This document shows positions 1 through 7,796 of a stretch of DNA of 64,000 bases, piece by piece (position 1 is the first letter of the stretch; each line of letters starts with the position of its first letter). The stretch is from the NCBI GenBank assembly GCA_004558145.1, contig SFDQ01000001.1, forward strand, positions 434,001 to 498,000, in the 5' to 3' direction. Below the pieces are notes generated by a model. The model searched no databases, was not told the DNA's origin, and saw only the letters and a program-made list of their open reading frames with translations. The stretch is from Oscillospiraceae bacterium (lineage in GTDB: Bacteria > Bacillota_A > Clostridia > Oscillospirales > Ruminococcaceae). Both the position numbers and the translations under genes were made by a program.

Positions 1-873
1 GAAGCCCACACCGCCGGCCACGCCCATAGACAGAGTCATGTCGCTGCCGCCCACCTGGCACACGCCGGCGATGCCGGCGATGGCGCCGGAGAGGAACATG
101 GTGCGCAGCACCACCTTTTTCACGTGGATGCCGGCGTAGCGGGCGGTGTCCTGGCTTTCGCCCACCACGCTGATCTCGTAGCCCTGCTTGGTGTACTTCA
201 GATACACCCAGACCAGCACCACCAGCACCAGCATGATGATCCAGCCGAAGTGGACGCCCAGCACCTTGTCCAGGCCGGCGTTTTTGTCAAAGCGGGCAAT
301 TTTGTTGAAGCCGTTGGCTCCTTCGTCCCGCCAGGGGCCGGACTGCAGCCAGGAGACGATGTGCAGCGCGATGTAGTTGAGCATCAGGGTGAACAGGGTC
401 TCGTTGGTGTTCCAGCGGCTCTTGAACACCGCGGGCAGCAGGCCCCACAGGCCGCCGCCGATGGCGCCCGCCACGAACATCACCGCCAGCAGCAGCGGGT
501 GGGGCCAGTCAGTGCAGAAGAGGGCGAACCAGCTGGCGAACACACCGCCCATGATGAGCTGGCCCTCGCCGCCGATGTTCCAAAAGCGCATCTTGAAGGC
601 CAGGGTCACGCCCAGCGCGCAGATGCACAGGGGGATGGTGTACTTGATGGTGGCCTGGATGGCCAGCGGGCTGCGGAACGCGCCCTTGACGATGGTGGCG
701 TAGACCGCAAAGGGGTTCTGGCCGATGGCCAGGATGAAGATGCCGCCGGCCACAAGGCTCAGGGCCACCGCCGCAAGGCGCAGGGCCACCGTCTGGCGGC
801 CCGAACGCTCGGCGTGCTTGACCGTGTGCAGCAGCGGCTCACGGTGGGTCTTGACAGTTGCAGGGGTGCTCAT
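1..873 (-). CDS. BMP-type ABC importer permease (partial, 3' end outside window)
   Basis: Membrane permease of an ABC importer of the basic-membrane-protein (BMP) class, which in characterised Firmicutes takes up nucleosides or simple sugars. The 291 codons visible start with an ATG whose last bases overlap the stop of the ATPase gene (ATGA), so the two are translationally coupled. The protein has a charged N-terminus of about 30 residues, then several long hydrophobic segments, and the cytoplasmic-loop motif NIGGEGQ near residues 99-105 that is characteristic of the BPD_transp_2 (YufP/RbsC-like) permeases. The C-terminus and a probable second permease gene lie beyond the left edge. The family call is firm. 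The substrate (nucleoside rather than sugar) is inferred from the neighbouring lipoprotein. Confidence 0.9.
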   Translation of the reverse strand, partial: MSTPATVKTHREPLLHTVKHAERSGRQTVALRLAAVALSLVAGGIFILAIGQNPFAVYATIVKGAFRSPLAIQATIKYTIPLCICALGVTLAFKMRFWNIGGEGQLIMGGVFASWFALFCTDWPHPLLLAVMFVAGAIGGGLWGLLPAVFKSRWNTNETLFTLMLNYIALHIVSWLQSGPWRDEGANGFNKIARFDKNAGLDKVLGVHFGWIIMLVLVVLVWVYLKYTKQGYEISVVGESQDTARYAGIHVKKVVLRTMFLSGAIAGIAGVCQVGGSDMTLSMGVAGGVGF

Positions 874-2408
874 CGCTCCGCCGCCTCCTTCCGCTTTTCT
901 TCCTCGCTCATTTCGCCGGTCATCATCAGACCGATCTGCTCCTTGGTGACCTCACCGGCCTTGACCACGCCGGTGACCTTGCCGTGGCAGAGCACCAGGA
1001 TGCGGTCGCACAGTTCCAGCAGCACGTCCAGGTCCTCGCCGATGAACATCACCGCCACGCCCTTCTCCTTCTGCTTGTTCAAAAGGTCGTAGATGAGGTA
1101 GCTGGAGTTGATGTCCAGGCCGCGCACCGGGTAGGCGGTGATGAGAAGGTTCGGGTCGGATTCAATTTCCCGGCCCAGCAGCACCTTCTGCACGTTGCCG
1201 CCGCTCATCAGCCGCACCGGGGTCTCGATGCCCGGCGTGACGATGGACAGCTCCTCCACCAGCTTTTTGGCCAGCGCCCGGGCGGGGGCCCGGTCCACGA
1301 AGGGGCCCTTGCCGGAGCGGTAGCTCTTCAGCAGCATGTTGTCGGTCATGCCCATGCTGGCCACAAGGCCCATGCCCAGCCGGTCCTCGGGCACAAAGCT
1401 CATGGAGATGCCCAAATCGATGATGGCCTCGGGGCTCTTGCCCAGGATGTTCTCTTTTTTATAGAGCACCGCGCCCTTTTTGGCGGGCACAAGGCCGGCG
1501 ATGCACTCGCACAGCTCCTTCTGGCCGCTGCCGGCAACGCCCGCCACGCCCAAAATCTCGCCGCTGTGGATGTGGAAGCTCACGTCGTCGAGGCCGAGGC
1601 TGCCGTCCGGCTTTTCCACCGTCAGATCCACCACCTTGAGGATGGTGTGCACGTCTTTCGGCTCGGGGCGGCGGATGGCAAGGCTCACCGCGTGGCCCAC
1701 CATCAGCTCGGTGAGGCGGTTCGCGTCCACCTCAGCGGTGGCCACGGTGTCCACGCTTTTGCCCTTGCGCAGGATGGTGACCCGGTCGCTGATGGCCAGC
1801 ACCTCGTTCAGCTTGTGGGTGATGATGATGACCGCGCAGCCCTTGGCCTTCATCTGCCGCAGGATGTCGAAGAGCTTGTCGGTCTCCTGGGGGGTGAGCA
1901 CGGCGGTGGGCTCGTCCAGAATCAAAATCTTCGCGCCCCGGTAGAGCACCTTCAGAATTTCCACCGTCTGCTTTTCGGAGACGCTCATCTCCCAGACGGG
2001 CTTCTCCGGGTCGATTTCCAGGCCGTAGGTGTCGCACAGGTCCTTCACCTCGGCCCGCAGGGCCTTGCGGGAGGGCATTTTGCCGGGCATGCCCAGCACG
2101 ATGTTCTCCATGGCGGTGAACACCTCCACCAGCTTGAAGTGCTGGTGGATCATGCCGATGCCCAGGGCCCGGGCGTCCACGGGGGACGCGATGGACACCG
2201 GCTGGCCGTTCACGAAGATCTGGCCGGCGTCCGGGTGGTAGATGCCCGAGAGCATGTTCATCAAAGTGGTCTTGCCGCTGCCGTTCTCGCCCAGCAGCGC
2301 CAGCACCTCGCCGTAGTTGACCTCCAGGTCGATGGCGTCGTTGGCCACCACGGAGCCGAAGGTCTTGGTGATGCCGCTGCACCGGATGGCGCACTGCATT
2401 TCTGCCAT
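870..2408 (-). CDS. BMP-type ABC importer ATPase, two fused nucleotide-binding domains
   Basis: Cytoplasmic ATPase of the BMP nucleoside/sugar importer, 512 residues, the usual length for YufO/NupA-type proteins. Domain 1 has Walker A GENGSGKT (40-47), a variant signature SVSEKQ (142-147) and Walker B ILILDEPT (161-168). Domain 2 has a degenerate Walker A, GVAGSGQKE near 289-298, lacking the Lys-Thr, and a good signature SGGNVQK but a degenerate Walker B lacking the catalytic Glu. This one-active-site layout is normal for the family. I take the ATG at 2408, 12 nt after an AGGAGG. A longer reading frame to 2621 runs through a terminator and into the lipoprotein gene and is rejected. A second in-frame ATG lies three codons further in. 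Confidence 0.92.
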   Translation of the reverse strand: MAEMQCAIRCSGITKTFGSVVANDAIDLEVNYGEVLALLGENGSGKTTLMNMLSGIYHPDAGQIFVNGQPVSIASPVDARALGIGMIHQHFKLVEVFTAMENIVLGMPGKMPSRKALRAEVKDLCDTYGLEIDPEKPVWEMSVSEKQTVEILKVLYRGAKILILDEPTAVLTPQETDKLFDILRQMKAKGCAVIIITHKLNEVLAISDRVTILRKGKSVDTVATAEVDANRLTELMVGHAVSLAIRRPEPKDVHTILKVVDLTVEKPDGSLGLDDVSFHIHSGEILGVAGVAGSGQKELCECIAGLVPAKKGAVLYKKENILGKSPEAIIDLGISMSFVPEDRLGMGLVASMGMTDNMLLKSYRSGKGPFVDRAPARALAKKLVEELSIVTPGIETPVRLMSGGNVQKVLLGREIESDPNLLITAYPVRGLDINSSYLIYDLLNKQKEKGVAVMFIGEDLDVLLELCDRILVLCHGKVTGVVKAGEVTKEQIGLMMTGEMSEEEKRKEAAER

Positions 2409-2448
2409 AAGTCCTTTTACCTCCTCGGGGTGATGTGAAGGGGGAAAA

Positions 2449-2480
2449 TCGGAAAAAGGGCGGTCAGAGACCGCCCTTTT
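2449..2480 (-). terminator. Intercistronic terminator-like hairpin between bmpA and the ATPase gene
   Basis: A perfect 12-bp stem (2454-2465 with 2469-2480, loop AGA) is followed on the minus strand by five T residues. It lies between the lipoprotein stop and the ATPase ribosome binding site, so it probably stops most transcripts after the lipoprotein gene and lets fewer continue into the ATPase and permease genes. Confidence 0.75.
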
Positions 2481-2503
2481 CTGAGCTTTGTAAAAGCCGG
2501 TCC

Positions 2504-3673
2504 TTACAGAACGTTCACGTTCTCGTAGTACCAGTTGCAGCTGCCGTAGTCGGCGCCCTCCAGGGTGTGGGCGTTGCCCTCGTTGTCCATGATCTCGGTC
2601 TTGCCGTCGAACACGTCCCACTCGCCGGAAACGATCTGAGCCTTGACTTCTTCCACCTTGGCGATCATCTCGTCGGTCACCAGGTCGCTGTTGAACTCGC
2701 CCAGGGTCACCAGGCCGTCGGCCATGTCGCCGAAGTAGTTGTCCACCTTCTCACCGGCCACCCAGGTGCCGTCGATGACGTTCTGAACAGCCTTGGTGTA
2801 GTAGACGCTCCAGTCCCACATCACGCTGGTGAGGGTGGCGCCGGGGGCGTCCTTGGTCATGTCGCTGTTGTAGCCCACGCCCCAAACGCCGTGCTCCTCG
2901 GCAGCGGTCTGGGGGTTGGGGGTGTCGCAGTGCTGGCCGATGACGTCGCAGCCCTCGGCGATCAGGCGCTCGGCGGCCTGCTTCTCGCCTTCGGGATCGA
3001 ACCAGCTGTTGGTCACGCTCACGTAGACCTCAGCGTCGGGGTTCACGCTGGCCACGCCCATGGCAAAGGCGTTGCAGCCGCTGGTGACCTCGCCGTTCTC
3101 CTGGCCCATGGCGGCCACGTAGCCGATCTTGTTGGTCTCGGTCTTCATGCCGGCGATGATGCCGCTCAGGTAGCGGGCCTGATAGATGCGGCCGAAGTAG
3201 TTGTTGAAGTTGGTGCCGTTGGACTTGTAGCCGGTGCCGTGGCTGAAGATGACGTCGGGGAACTCCTCGGCCAGAGCCTCGCAGGTGTCCATATAGCCCC
3301 AGGAGGTGGCGAAGATGATGTTGCAGCCTTCCTCCACGCACTCGGTGATGGCGGTCTCCACGGCGGCGGCGTCGGTGTCGTCCACAGAGATCTTGCGCAC
3401 GATCTGGTCATCGCGCAGGCCCAGGTTCTGCTGCATGCCGATGATGCCCTGGTCGTGGGTGTAGGTGTAGCCGCTGCCCTCGGCAGGGTCGGACAGGTGG
3501 ATGACGCCCACCTTGATCTCGTCCTTGGGAATGCCGCCGGTGGCGGAGGCGGACTCGCTGGTGCCGGTGGAGGCGGAAGCGGGCTCGCTGGTGCTGGTGC
3601 CGGTGTCGCCGCCGCAGGCAGCGAGGCTCAGGACCATGGCGCCGGCCAGCAGGATGCTGAGAAGCTTTTTCAT
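2504..3673 (-). CDS. bmpA: BMP family substrate-binding lipoprotein
   Basis: Solute-binding lipoprotein of the ABC importer, 389 residues. The N-terminus is a classic lipoprotein signal, with a lysine pair, a hydrophobic core and the lipobox LAAC giving Cys20, followed by a Ser/Thr/Gly/Glu-rich linker to about residue 45. The rest follows the BMP/PnrA fold: DPAEGSGYTYTHDQG near the start of the domain, then ATSWGYMDT and GVGYNSDMT. Members of this family bind nucleosides in characterised cases. Start chosen at the ATG preceding MKKLLSIL, with GGGGG 9 nt upstream; the track of sequence upstream would add 13 residues before the signal peptide. First gene of the importer operon, with its own promoter and a palindrome in its leader. 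Confidence 0.93.
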   Translation of the reverse strand: MKKLLSILLAGAMVLSLAACGGDTGTSTSEPASASTGTSESASATGGIPKDEIKVGVIHLSDPAEGSGYTYTHDQGIIGMQQNLGLRDDQIVRKISVDDTDAAAVETAITECVEEGCNIIFATSWGYMDTCEALAEEFPDVIFSHGTGYKSNGTNFNNYFGRIYQARYLSGIIAGMKTETNKIGYVAAMGQENGEVTSGCNAFAMGVASVNPDAEVYVSVTNSWFDPEGEKQAAERLIAEGCDVIGQHCDTPNPQTAAEEHGVWGVGYNSDMTKDAPGATLTSVMWDWSVYYTKAVQNVIDGTWVAGEKVDNYFGDMADGLVTLGEFNSDLVTDEMIAKVEEVKAQIVSGEWDVFDGKTEIMDNEGNAHTLEGADYGSCNWYYENVNVL

Positions 3674-3717
3674 GTTCGGTTTCCCCCTGTTTTTATTGTT
3701 GCAAGAAAACAAGAAAC

Positions 3718-3741
3718 GGGGTAAGCCGAAATACTTACCCC
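3718..3741 (-). promoter_or_regulatory. Perfect inverted repeat in the bmpA leader
   Basis: GGGGTAAG and CTTACCCC are separated by 8 nt and lie about 10-33 nt downstream of the predicted transcription start of bmpA. It can be read as an operator or as an RNA hairpin. Next to it, at 3742-3748 on the minus strand, is CCGAACA, which matches the core of a PurBox half-site, but a second well-spaced half-site is not present. Confidence 0.5.
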
Positions 3742-3757
3742 TGTTCGGAACACTATC

Positions 3758-3786
3758 ATTTTAGCCCGGCTCGTTCACGATTTCAA
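3758..3786 (-). promoter_or_regulatory. Vegetative promoter of the BMP importer operon
   Basis: TTGAAA (3781-3786), a 17-nt spacer and TAAAAT (3758-3763) on the minus strand, giving a start near 3750 and a leader of about 75 nt before the bmpA ATG. Confidence 0.7.
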
Positions 3787-3866
3787 CACATTTCGCCAAC
3801 TTCGGCGCTTTCGCCAACCGCGCGCCCCTTTTGCACAATGGTTTTTGTTCGTCTGCCCCAAAGAGA

Positions 3867-3897
3867 AAACCCGCACAGCGGCCTGCCGTGCGGGTTT
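3867..3897 (-). terminator. Terminator of the YhfC-like gene
   Basis: A 10-bp perfect stem, AAACCCGCAC with GTGCGGGTTT and an 11-nt loop, followed on the minus strand by TCTCTTT. It lies about 70 nt after the stop of the 3966-4745 gene. Confidence 0.7.
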
Positions 3898-3965
3898 GCG
3901 GGAACTTTTGCCGTCGCAAAAGTATGACTTTTCACTTTCTGTCTCTGCGGACGATAGTGCAAATG

Positions 3966-4745
3966 TCACGCGGGCCACCGGCGGCGGGACGCAAGCACCC
4001 AGGCCCCCATGGCAAGGCCCAGCGCAAAGAGCACCAGCTCCACCGCGAGGAGGCCAAACCCGGCCAGCAGCACCGCCAGCGAGTTGAACAGGGTGTGGGC
4101 GGCCACCGCCGCGAAGTACCAAAGGGGCTTGCGCCGGATGACGGCGGTGAACACAAGGCTCGTGGCAAAGAGGTGGAAGAGCACCGCGCTCACCCGCTCC
4201 AGCAGGCCCAGGGCCACCACCGCAGGCGTGGCCGCCGCCAGCTGGCCGGCCACCAGTTCCAGGGTGGCGCTGTCCGCCCCGGCCAGCAGCACGCCCAGGG
4301 GGCCGCCGGGGTCGGAGAGAGCGGCCATCAGCAGCAGGTTGTTCACGTGGGTCATGCCCGCGATGAGCATCACCTCACACAGGCCGTGGCCCAAACCGAA
4401 GCTGATCATGTCTTTGTAGCTGCGCTGGCCCTTGAGAATGGCCGCGCCGCCCAGGCGGGCGGTCTCCTCAAATAGGCCGGCGGACAGCCCGCCCACCACC
4501 ACGGCGTAGAGCACGGTGTTGGCGGCGATGGCGTTCAGCGCGCCGGCGGCGTTGAGCAGCTGCAAAAGGGGGATGCGCAGCACCATCTGGCTGACGAAAA
4601 AGCTGACGAAGCCCAGCGCCAGCGGCGCGAGGCGTATCTTTTTCATCACGGCCAGCACGATGAGCAGCACCACCGGCAGCACCAGGGTGCAGAAGGCGGC
4701 CGCGGCGAAGGAGGCCACCTGCACGCCGGAAAAGGCAAAGGTCAT
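3966..4745 (-). CDS. YhfC-family intramembrane protease-like protein
   Basis: Polytopic membrane protein of 259 residues with about seven or eight hydrophobic segments. It matches the YhfC family (relatives of the PrsW/CAAX-protease-like intramembrane metallopeptidases): the segment GGLSAGLFEETAR has the paired-glutamate motif EExxR, and a later helix has FGLGHGLCE, giving candidate metal ligands His and Glu. It ends in a basic tail rich in Arg. Start ATG at 4745. It is 19 nt downstream of the YbjQ gene on the same strand and may be part of the MerR-led operon. The family is well recognised but no member has a firmly established substrate. Confidence 0.78.
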   Translation of the reverse strand: MTFAFSGVQVASFAAAAFCTLVLPVVLLIVLAVMKKIRLAPLALGFVSFFVSQMVLRIPLLQLLNAAGALNAIAANTVLYAVVVGGLSAGLFEETARLGGAAILKGQRSYKDMISFGLGHGLCEVMLIAGMTHVNNLLLMAALSDPGGPLGVLLAGADSATLELVAGQLAAATPAVVALGLLERVSAVLFHLFATSLVFTAVIRRKPLWYFAAVAAHTLFNSLAVLLAGFGLLAVELVLFALGLAMGAWVLASRRRWPA

Positions 4746-4764
4746 GGCGTTTTTCTCCCTTCGC

Positions 4765-5079
4765 TCAGTCGATGAACTTGACGGCGGTGCCGTAGGCGAT
4801 GCACTCGGCCGCGCCCTGCATCACGCTGGAAGAAGCGTAGCGCATGGCCACCACGGCGTCCGCCCCCAGGGCCTCGGCCTCCGCCGCCATGCGGCCGGAA
4901 GCGATCTGCCGCGCCTCGCCCAGCATCTCGGTGTAGGCGGTGATCTCGCCGCCCACCAGGGTCTTCATGGCGCTCATGAAGTCCTTGCCGAAGTTCTTGC
5001 TCTGCACCACGTTGCCCTTCACAACGCCCAGCACCTCATAGCGGCGGCCGGGGATATTCTCAGTAGTTACGATAAGCAT
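4765..5079 (-). CDS. YbjQ/UPF0145 family protein
   Basis: Small soluble protein of 104 residues of the UPF0145 (YbjQ, sometimes called heavy-metal-binding) family. Family hallmarks are visible: the N-terminal TTE..PG segment, FGKDFMSAMKTLVGGE, the amphipathic MLGEARQIASGRMAAEAEALGADAVV stretch and the C-terminal GTAVKF. These proteins form pentameric rings; their role is unknown. I use the ATG at 5079, which has AAAGGG 8 nt upstream; a GTG three codons earlier (5088) is possible. The gene overlaps the end of the MerR gene by 20 nt, so the two are co-translated and the protein probably belongs to the MerR regulon. Confidence 0.85.
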   Translation of the reverse strand: MLIVTTENIPGRRYEVLGVVKGNVVQSKNFGKDFMSAMKTLVGGEITAYTEMLGEARQIASGRMAAEAEALGADAVVAMRYASSSVMQGAAECIAYGTAVKFID

Positions 5080-5701
5080 CCTCTTCACCCTTTCTGATTT
5101 CTTTCAGCCGCTGGCGCAGGGCCAGCAGCGCGCCCGCCACGAACACCAGCGGCCAGCCCGCCAGCAGAAACGCCACCGGCAGGGGCACCGGGTCCACGGT
5201 GAGAGCCCACACCATCAGCCCCTCCACCATGGCCATCAGGCCGATAAACACCAGGGCGGAAAGCCAGGCTCCGTGGGCTTTCTTTTTGCGGTCGGTCTTT
5301 TGAATGTCGATAAAGCGGACCCCCTTTTGTTCCAGACGCGCCACCTCCGCCAGCGCGGCCTCCGGGTCCAGCGCGGCCAGCAGGCCGGGCGCTTTTGCCA
5401 GTTCGGCGCAGAGGCGGCGGGCGGTGTCCAGATTTTTCTGGCGGCTCTCCAGCGTGACCAGATGGCGGCGCATCCCCTCGTCCAGGGTCAGCGTGCCCGC
5501 CAGCATGGCTTTTATCTCCTCCAGCGGCACGTCCAGCTTGCGCAGAAGCTTGATGCGCCGCAGGGTGGAAAGCTCGCCCTCGTCGTAGTCGCGGTAGCCG
5601 TTGCCGGCCTGCCGCCGGGGGGCCAGAAGGCCCTCCTTTTCATAAAAGCGGATGTTCTTGGCGGAAAGGCCCACCCGGGCCTCCACCTCCTTGATGCGCA
5701 A
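5060..5701 (-). CDS. MerR family transcriptional regulator with C-terminal membrane anchor
   Basis: 213-residue regulator. Residues 1-70 form the MerR winged helix (RIKEVEARVGLSAKNIRFYEKEGLL, then a wing with NGYRDYDE), followed by a dimerisation coiled coil to about 110. Unusually the C-terminal third contains two hydrophobic segments (around WLSALVFIGLMAMVEGLMVW and PVAFLLAGWPLVFVAGALL), so the protein is probably membrane tethered. The start is the TTG at 5701, 8 nt after GGGGGAGAG: the upstream in-frame ATG at 5770 would lie before the promoter. Three conserved effector cysteines typical of metal sensors are not seen. Co-transcribed with the YbjQ gene. Confidence 0.87.
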   Translation of the reverse strand: MRIKEVEARVGLSAKNIRFYEKEGLLAPRRQAGNGYRDYDEGELSTLRRIKLLRKLDVPLEEIKAMLAGTLTLDEGMRRHLVTLESRQKNLDTARRLCAELAKAPGLLAALDPEAALAEVARLEQKGVRFIDIQKTDRKKKAHGAWLSALVFIGLMAMVEGLMVWALTVDPVPLPVAFLLAGWPLVFVAGALLALRQRLKEIRKGEEDAYRNY

Positions 5702-5726
5702 CCCTTTCTCTCCCCCTTTCGCCCTC

Positions 5727-5757
5727 AGTGTAAACCATCCACAAAGGGGAAGGTCAA
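5727..5757 (-). promoter_or_regulatory. MerR-type promoter with 19-bp spacer and operator dyad
   Basis: On the minus strand TTGACC (5752-5757) and TACACT (5727-5732) are separated by 19 nt, the abnormal spacing typical of MerR-activated promoters. The spacer holds the dyad ACCTTCC-N7-GGATGGT (5748-5754 and 5734-5740), one mismatch from perfect symmetry, centred at 5744. It lies just upstream of the merR-like gene and so predicts autoregulation. Confidence 0.75.
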
Positions 5758-5768
5758 TCCCTTTTTGC

Positions 5769-5823
5769 AAAAAAATGCGGGCCCGGCCGGGCGCGGGGAT
5801 GCGCCCATGCCCGCGGCCCGCCT
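5769..5823 (-). terminator. GC-rich terminator of the DEAD-box helicase gene
   Basis: A long GC stem (GCGGGCC with GGCCCGC, then CGGGC with GCCCG after a bulge) is followed on the minus strand by seven T residues, 7 nt after the helicase stop codon. Confidence 0.75.
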
Positions 5824-5829
5824 TTCGTT

Positions 5830-7011
5830 TTAGAAATAGCTGCGGATCTGGAACTTGTCGCCGGTGTCCACTTTTTCCTCGATGAGGGTGGTGTGGCTCT
5901 CGTCCCAGTGCACCGGGGTGGCCTTGCTGCGGGTCAGGCGCAGCAGTTCGTCCACCCGCTTTTTCTCGGACGCGTCGTACAGCAGGTAGGACACGCCCTC
6001 CTTCTTGGCGCGGCCGGTGCGGCCGATGCGGTGGGTGTAGTACTCGTTGGAGGAGGGCACCTCGTAGTTGATGACCGCGTCCACGTCCTCCACGTCGATG
6101 CCCCGGGCGGCCACGTCGGTGGCCACCAGCACGGCAATTTTGCCCTCACGGAAGGCGGCCATAATTTTGTTGCGCTCGCCCTGGGAGAGGTCGCCGTGGA
6201 GGCAGTCGGTGACGAAGTTCAGCCGCGCCAGCTGGTTGGTGAGGGTGGCGGTGGTGAACTTGGTGTTGCAGAACACCATCACCCGCTTGTAGCCGCCGGA
6301 GATGATGATCTGGGCCACGTCCGCCAGCTTGGAGCGGCCGGTGGTGCACAGGGTGTACTGGGTGATTTTGGGCTGGCTGGCCTGCACCGGCTGGACGATA
6401 ATTTCTTCCGCGTCCCGCTGGTAGAGCCAGCCGATGTCCATCACCTCGCGGCTGATGGTGGCGCTGAACATGCACAGGCTCTTGCGGGCCTTCATCGCGT
6501 CGATGATTTTGCGCACGTCCTTGTAAAAGCCCATGTTCAGCATCTCGTCCGCCTCGTCCAGCACGATGCTGGTCACGGCGCTCACGTCGATGCTCTTGTG
6601 GCGCATGTGGTCCATCAGGCGGCCGGGGGTGGCCACCACGATCTGGCAGCCCTTTTTCAGGCGGTTCGCCTGCTTTTGCATGTCCGCCCCGCCGTAGACG
6701 CAGACGGTGCGCACGTCGGGCAGAAAGTGGGTCAGGTCCTCCAGGTCGCCGGCGATCTGCTGGGCCAGCTCACGGGTGGGGGCCAGGATGACCGCCTGGG
6801 GCAGCGGGCGGGAGGGGTCGATGCGCTCGATGATGGGGATGCCGAAGGCGCAGGTCTTGCCGGTGCCGGTGGGGGCCTTGGCAATGACGTCGTGGCCCGC
6901 CATCATCACGGGGATGGTCTTTTCCTGCACTTCGGTCATCTCGGTGAAGCCCATGCGCTCCACCGCCTGCAAAATCTCCGGCCGCACGCCGGTGAGGTCT
7001 TTGTACAGCAT
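5830..7011 (-). CDS. DEAD-box ATP-dependent RNA helicase
   Basis: RNA helicase of 393 residues consisting of the two RecA-like domains with almost no C-terminal extension, shorter than CshA or DbpA. Visible motifs: Q motif around Gln29, Walker A APTGTGKT (46-53), PTRELA (79-84), TPGR (128-131), DEAD (152-155), SAT (184-186), and in domain 2 the ARGID and HRIGRTGR motifs. These proteins unwind short duplexes in rRNA maturation or mRNA decay in the cytoplasm. The absence of a tail that directs substrate choice leaves the exact role open. Start ATG at 7011 with GGAG 7 nt upstream. Transcribed from a single-gene promoter at 7088-7093. Confidence 0.93.
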   Translation of the reverse strand: MLYKDLTGVRPEILQAVERMGFTEMTEVQEKTIPVMMAGHDVIAKAPTGTGKTCAFGIPIIERIDPSRPLPQAVILAPTRELAQQIAGDLEDLTHFLPDVRTVCVYGGADMQKQANRLKKGCQIVVATPGRLMDHMRHKSIDVSAVTSIVLDEADEMLNMGFYKDVRKIIDAMKARKSLCMFSATISREVMDIGWLYQRDAEEIIVQPVQASQPKITQYTLCTTGRSKLADVAQIIISGGYKRVMVFCNTKFTTATLTNQLARLNFVTDCLHGDLSQGERNKIMAAFREGKIAVLVATDVAARGIDVEDVDAVINYEVPSSNEYYTHRIGRTGRAKKEGVSYLLYDASEKKRVDELLRLTRSKATPVHWDESHTTLIEEKVDTGDKFQIRSYF

Positions 7012-7087
7012 AGTTTTTCTCCGTTCTGTGCCCCGCCCCAGCCGCGCGCCGGGCCGCGGGGTCCTTTATTTTATGTTCAACAGGGGT

Positions 7088-7097
7088 ATTATACCAC
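7088..7097 (-). promoter_or_regulatory. Extended -10 promoter of the DEAD-box helicase
   Basis: TATAAT (7088-7093) on the minus strand is preceded by TGTGG, an extended -10. The best -35 at 17 nt is TTTCTG, which is weak. Transcription would start near 7080, leaving a leader of about 70 nt that is very GC-rich. Confidence 0.6.
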
Positions 7098-7137
7098 AAA
7101 GAGACCCTTGCAGAAAGGCCCTTTTGCGGCTTTTGCT

Positions 7138-7166
7138 TTGCGCCGGCGGCGCGGATGTGGTATAGT
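7138..7166 (+). promoter_or_regulatory. Promoter of the GreA-like gene
   Basis: TTGCGC (7138-7143), 17-nt spacer ending in TGTGG, and TATAGT (7161-7166), followed by AAAGGAGG before the TTG start at 7202. Confidence 0.65.
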
Positions 7167-7201
7167 GAAGGGCAGACAAAGGGCAAAGGAGGCGTTCGGT
7201 T

Positions 7202-7705
7202 TTGTACGACGAGCTGACCGAAGTGGACATCAAAAAGATGCAGGAGGAGATAGACCACCGCATTCTGGTGCTGCGCCCCCAGTACATCAAGGACGTGCAG
7301 GAGGCCCGGGCCTTTGGCGATTTGAGCGAGAACTTTGAATACAAAGAGGCCAAGCGCCAGAAAAACCGCAACGAGAGCCGCATCCGCTACCTGCAGCGGA
7401 TGATACGCACCGCCCGGGTGGTGAAGACCGACCACGCCGAGGGCCGGGTGGGCCTGTTCGACTATGTGACCCTGTATCTGCCCGAGGACGATGAAGAGAT
7501 GGAGGTGCATCTGGTGACCACCCTGCGGGTGGACGCGGGCGGCGGCCACATCAGCCGGGAGTCGCCCCTGGGCCGGGCCATCTTCGGCCGCAAGGTGGGC
7601 GACACGGTGACGGTGCAGGTGAACGCCGACGTTTCCTACCCGGTGACCATCCGCGGCATCCGCCCCGGCACCGACGACGAAAACCTGCCCATCAGCCAGT
7701 ACTGA
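7202..7705 (+). CDS. GreA/GreB-family transcription elongation factor
   Basis: Transcript-cleavage factor of RNA polymerase, 167 residues, the usual GreA size. The N-terminal coiled coil carries the conserved acidic tip DLSENFEY (40-47), whose Asp40 and Glu43 correspond to the residues that organise the cleavage metal. The C-terminal FKBP-like domain ends with the SPLGRAIFGRKVGDTV segment. Start is TTG at 7202, 9 nt after GGAGG, and is preferred because no in-frame ATG or GTG lies nearby. It stands alone, with its own promoter, 90 nt before the cyclophilin gene. The paralog status (a second GreA elsewhere) cannot be judged from this window. Confidence 0.85.
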   Translation: MYDELTEVDIKKMQEEIDHRILVLRPQYIKDVQEARAFGDLSENFEYKEAKRQKNRNESRIRYLQRMIRTARVVKTDHAEGRVGLFDYVTLYLPEDDEEMEVHLVTTLRVDAGGGHISRESPLGRAIFGRKVGDTVTVQVNADVSYPVTIRGIRPGTDDENLPISQY

Positions 7706-7734
7706 TTGCCCCCGGCCCGCCGGTGTGGTATACT
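7706..7734 (+). promoter_or_regulatory. Promoter of the cyclophilin gene
   Basis: TTGCCC (7706-7711), 17-nt spacer ending in TGTGG, and TATACT (7729-7734). The arrangement copies that of the upstream GreA-like gene. Confidence 0.65.
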
Positions 7735-7796
7735 GACGGTACATACTAAAAATACAAAGCGGGCGGCCCCTGCCGCCCGGGAACGGAGTGACAAAT

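Noticed and set aside
858..2438. 526-residue plus-strand reading frame opposite the ABC ATPase
   Set aside because: Antisense shadow of a clear ABC ATPase gene; composition is low complexity and no ribosome site precedes it.
3718..3748. Purine riboswitch or PurR operator upstream of bmpA
   Set aside because: No three-way junction with conserved loop sequences fits, and only one PurBox-like half-site is present at a wrong spacing from any second copy.
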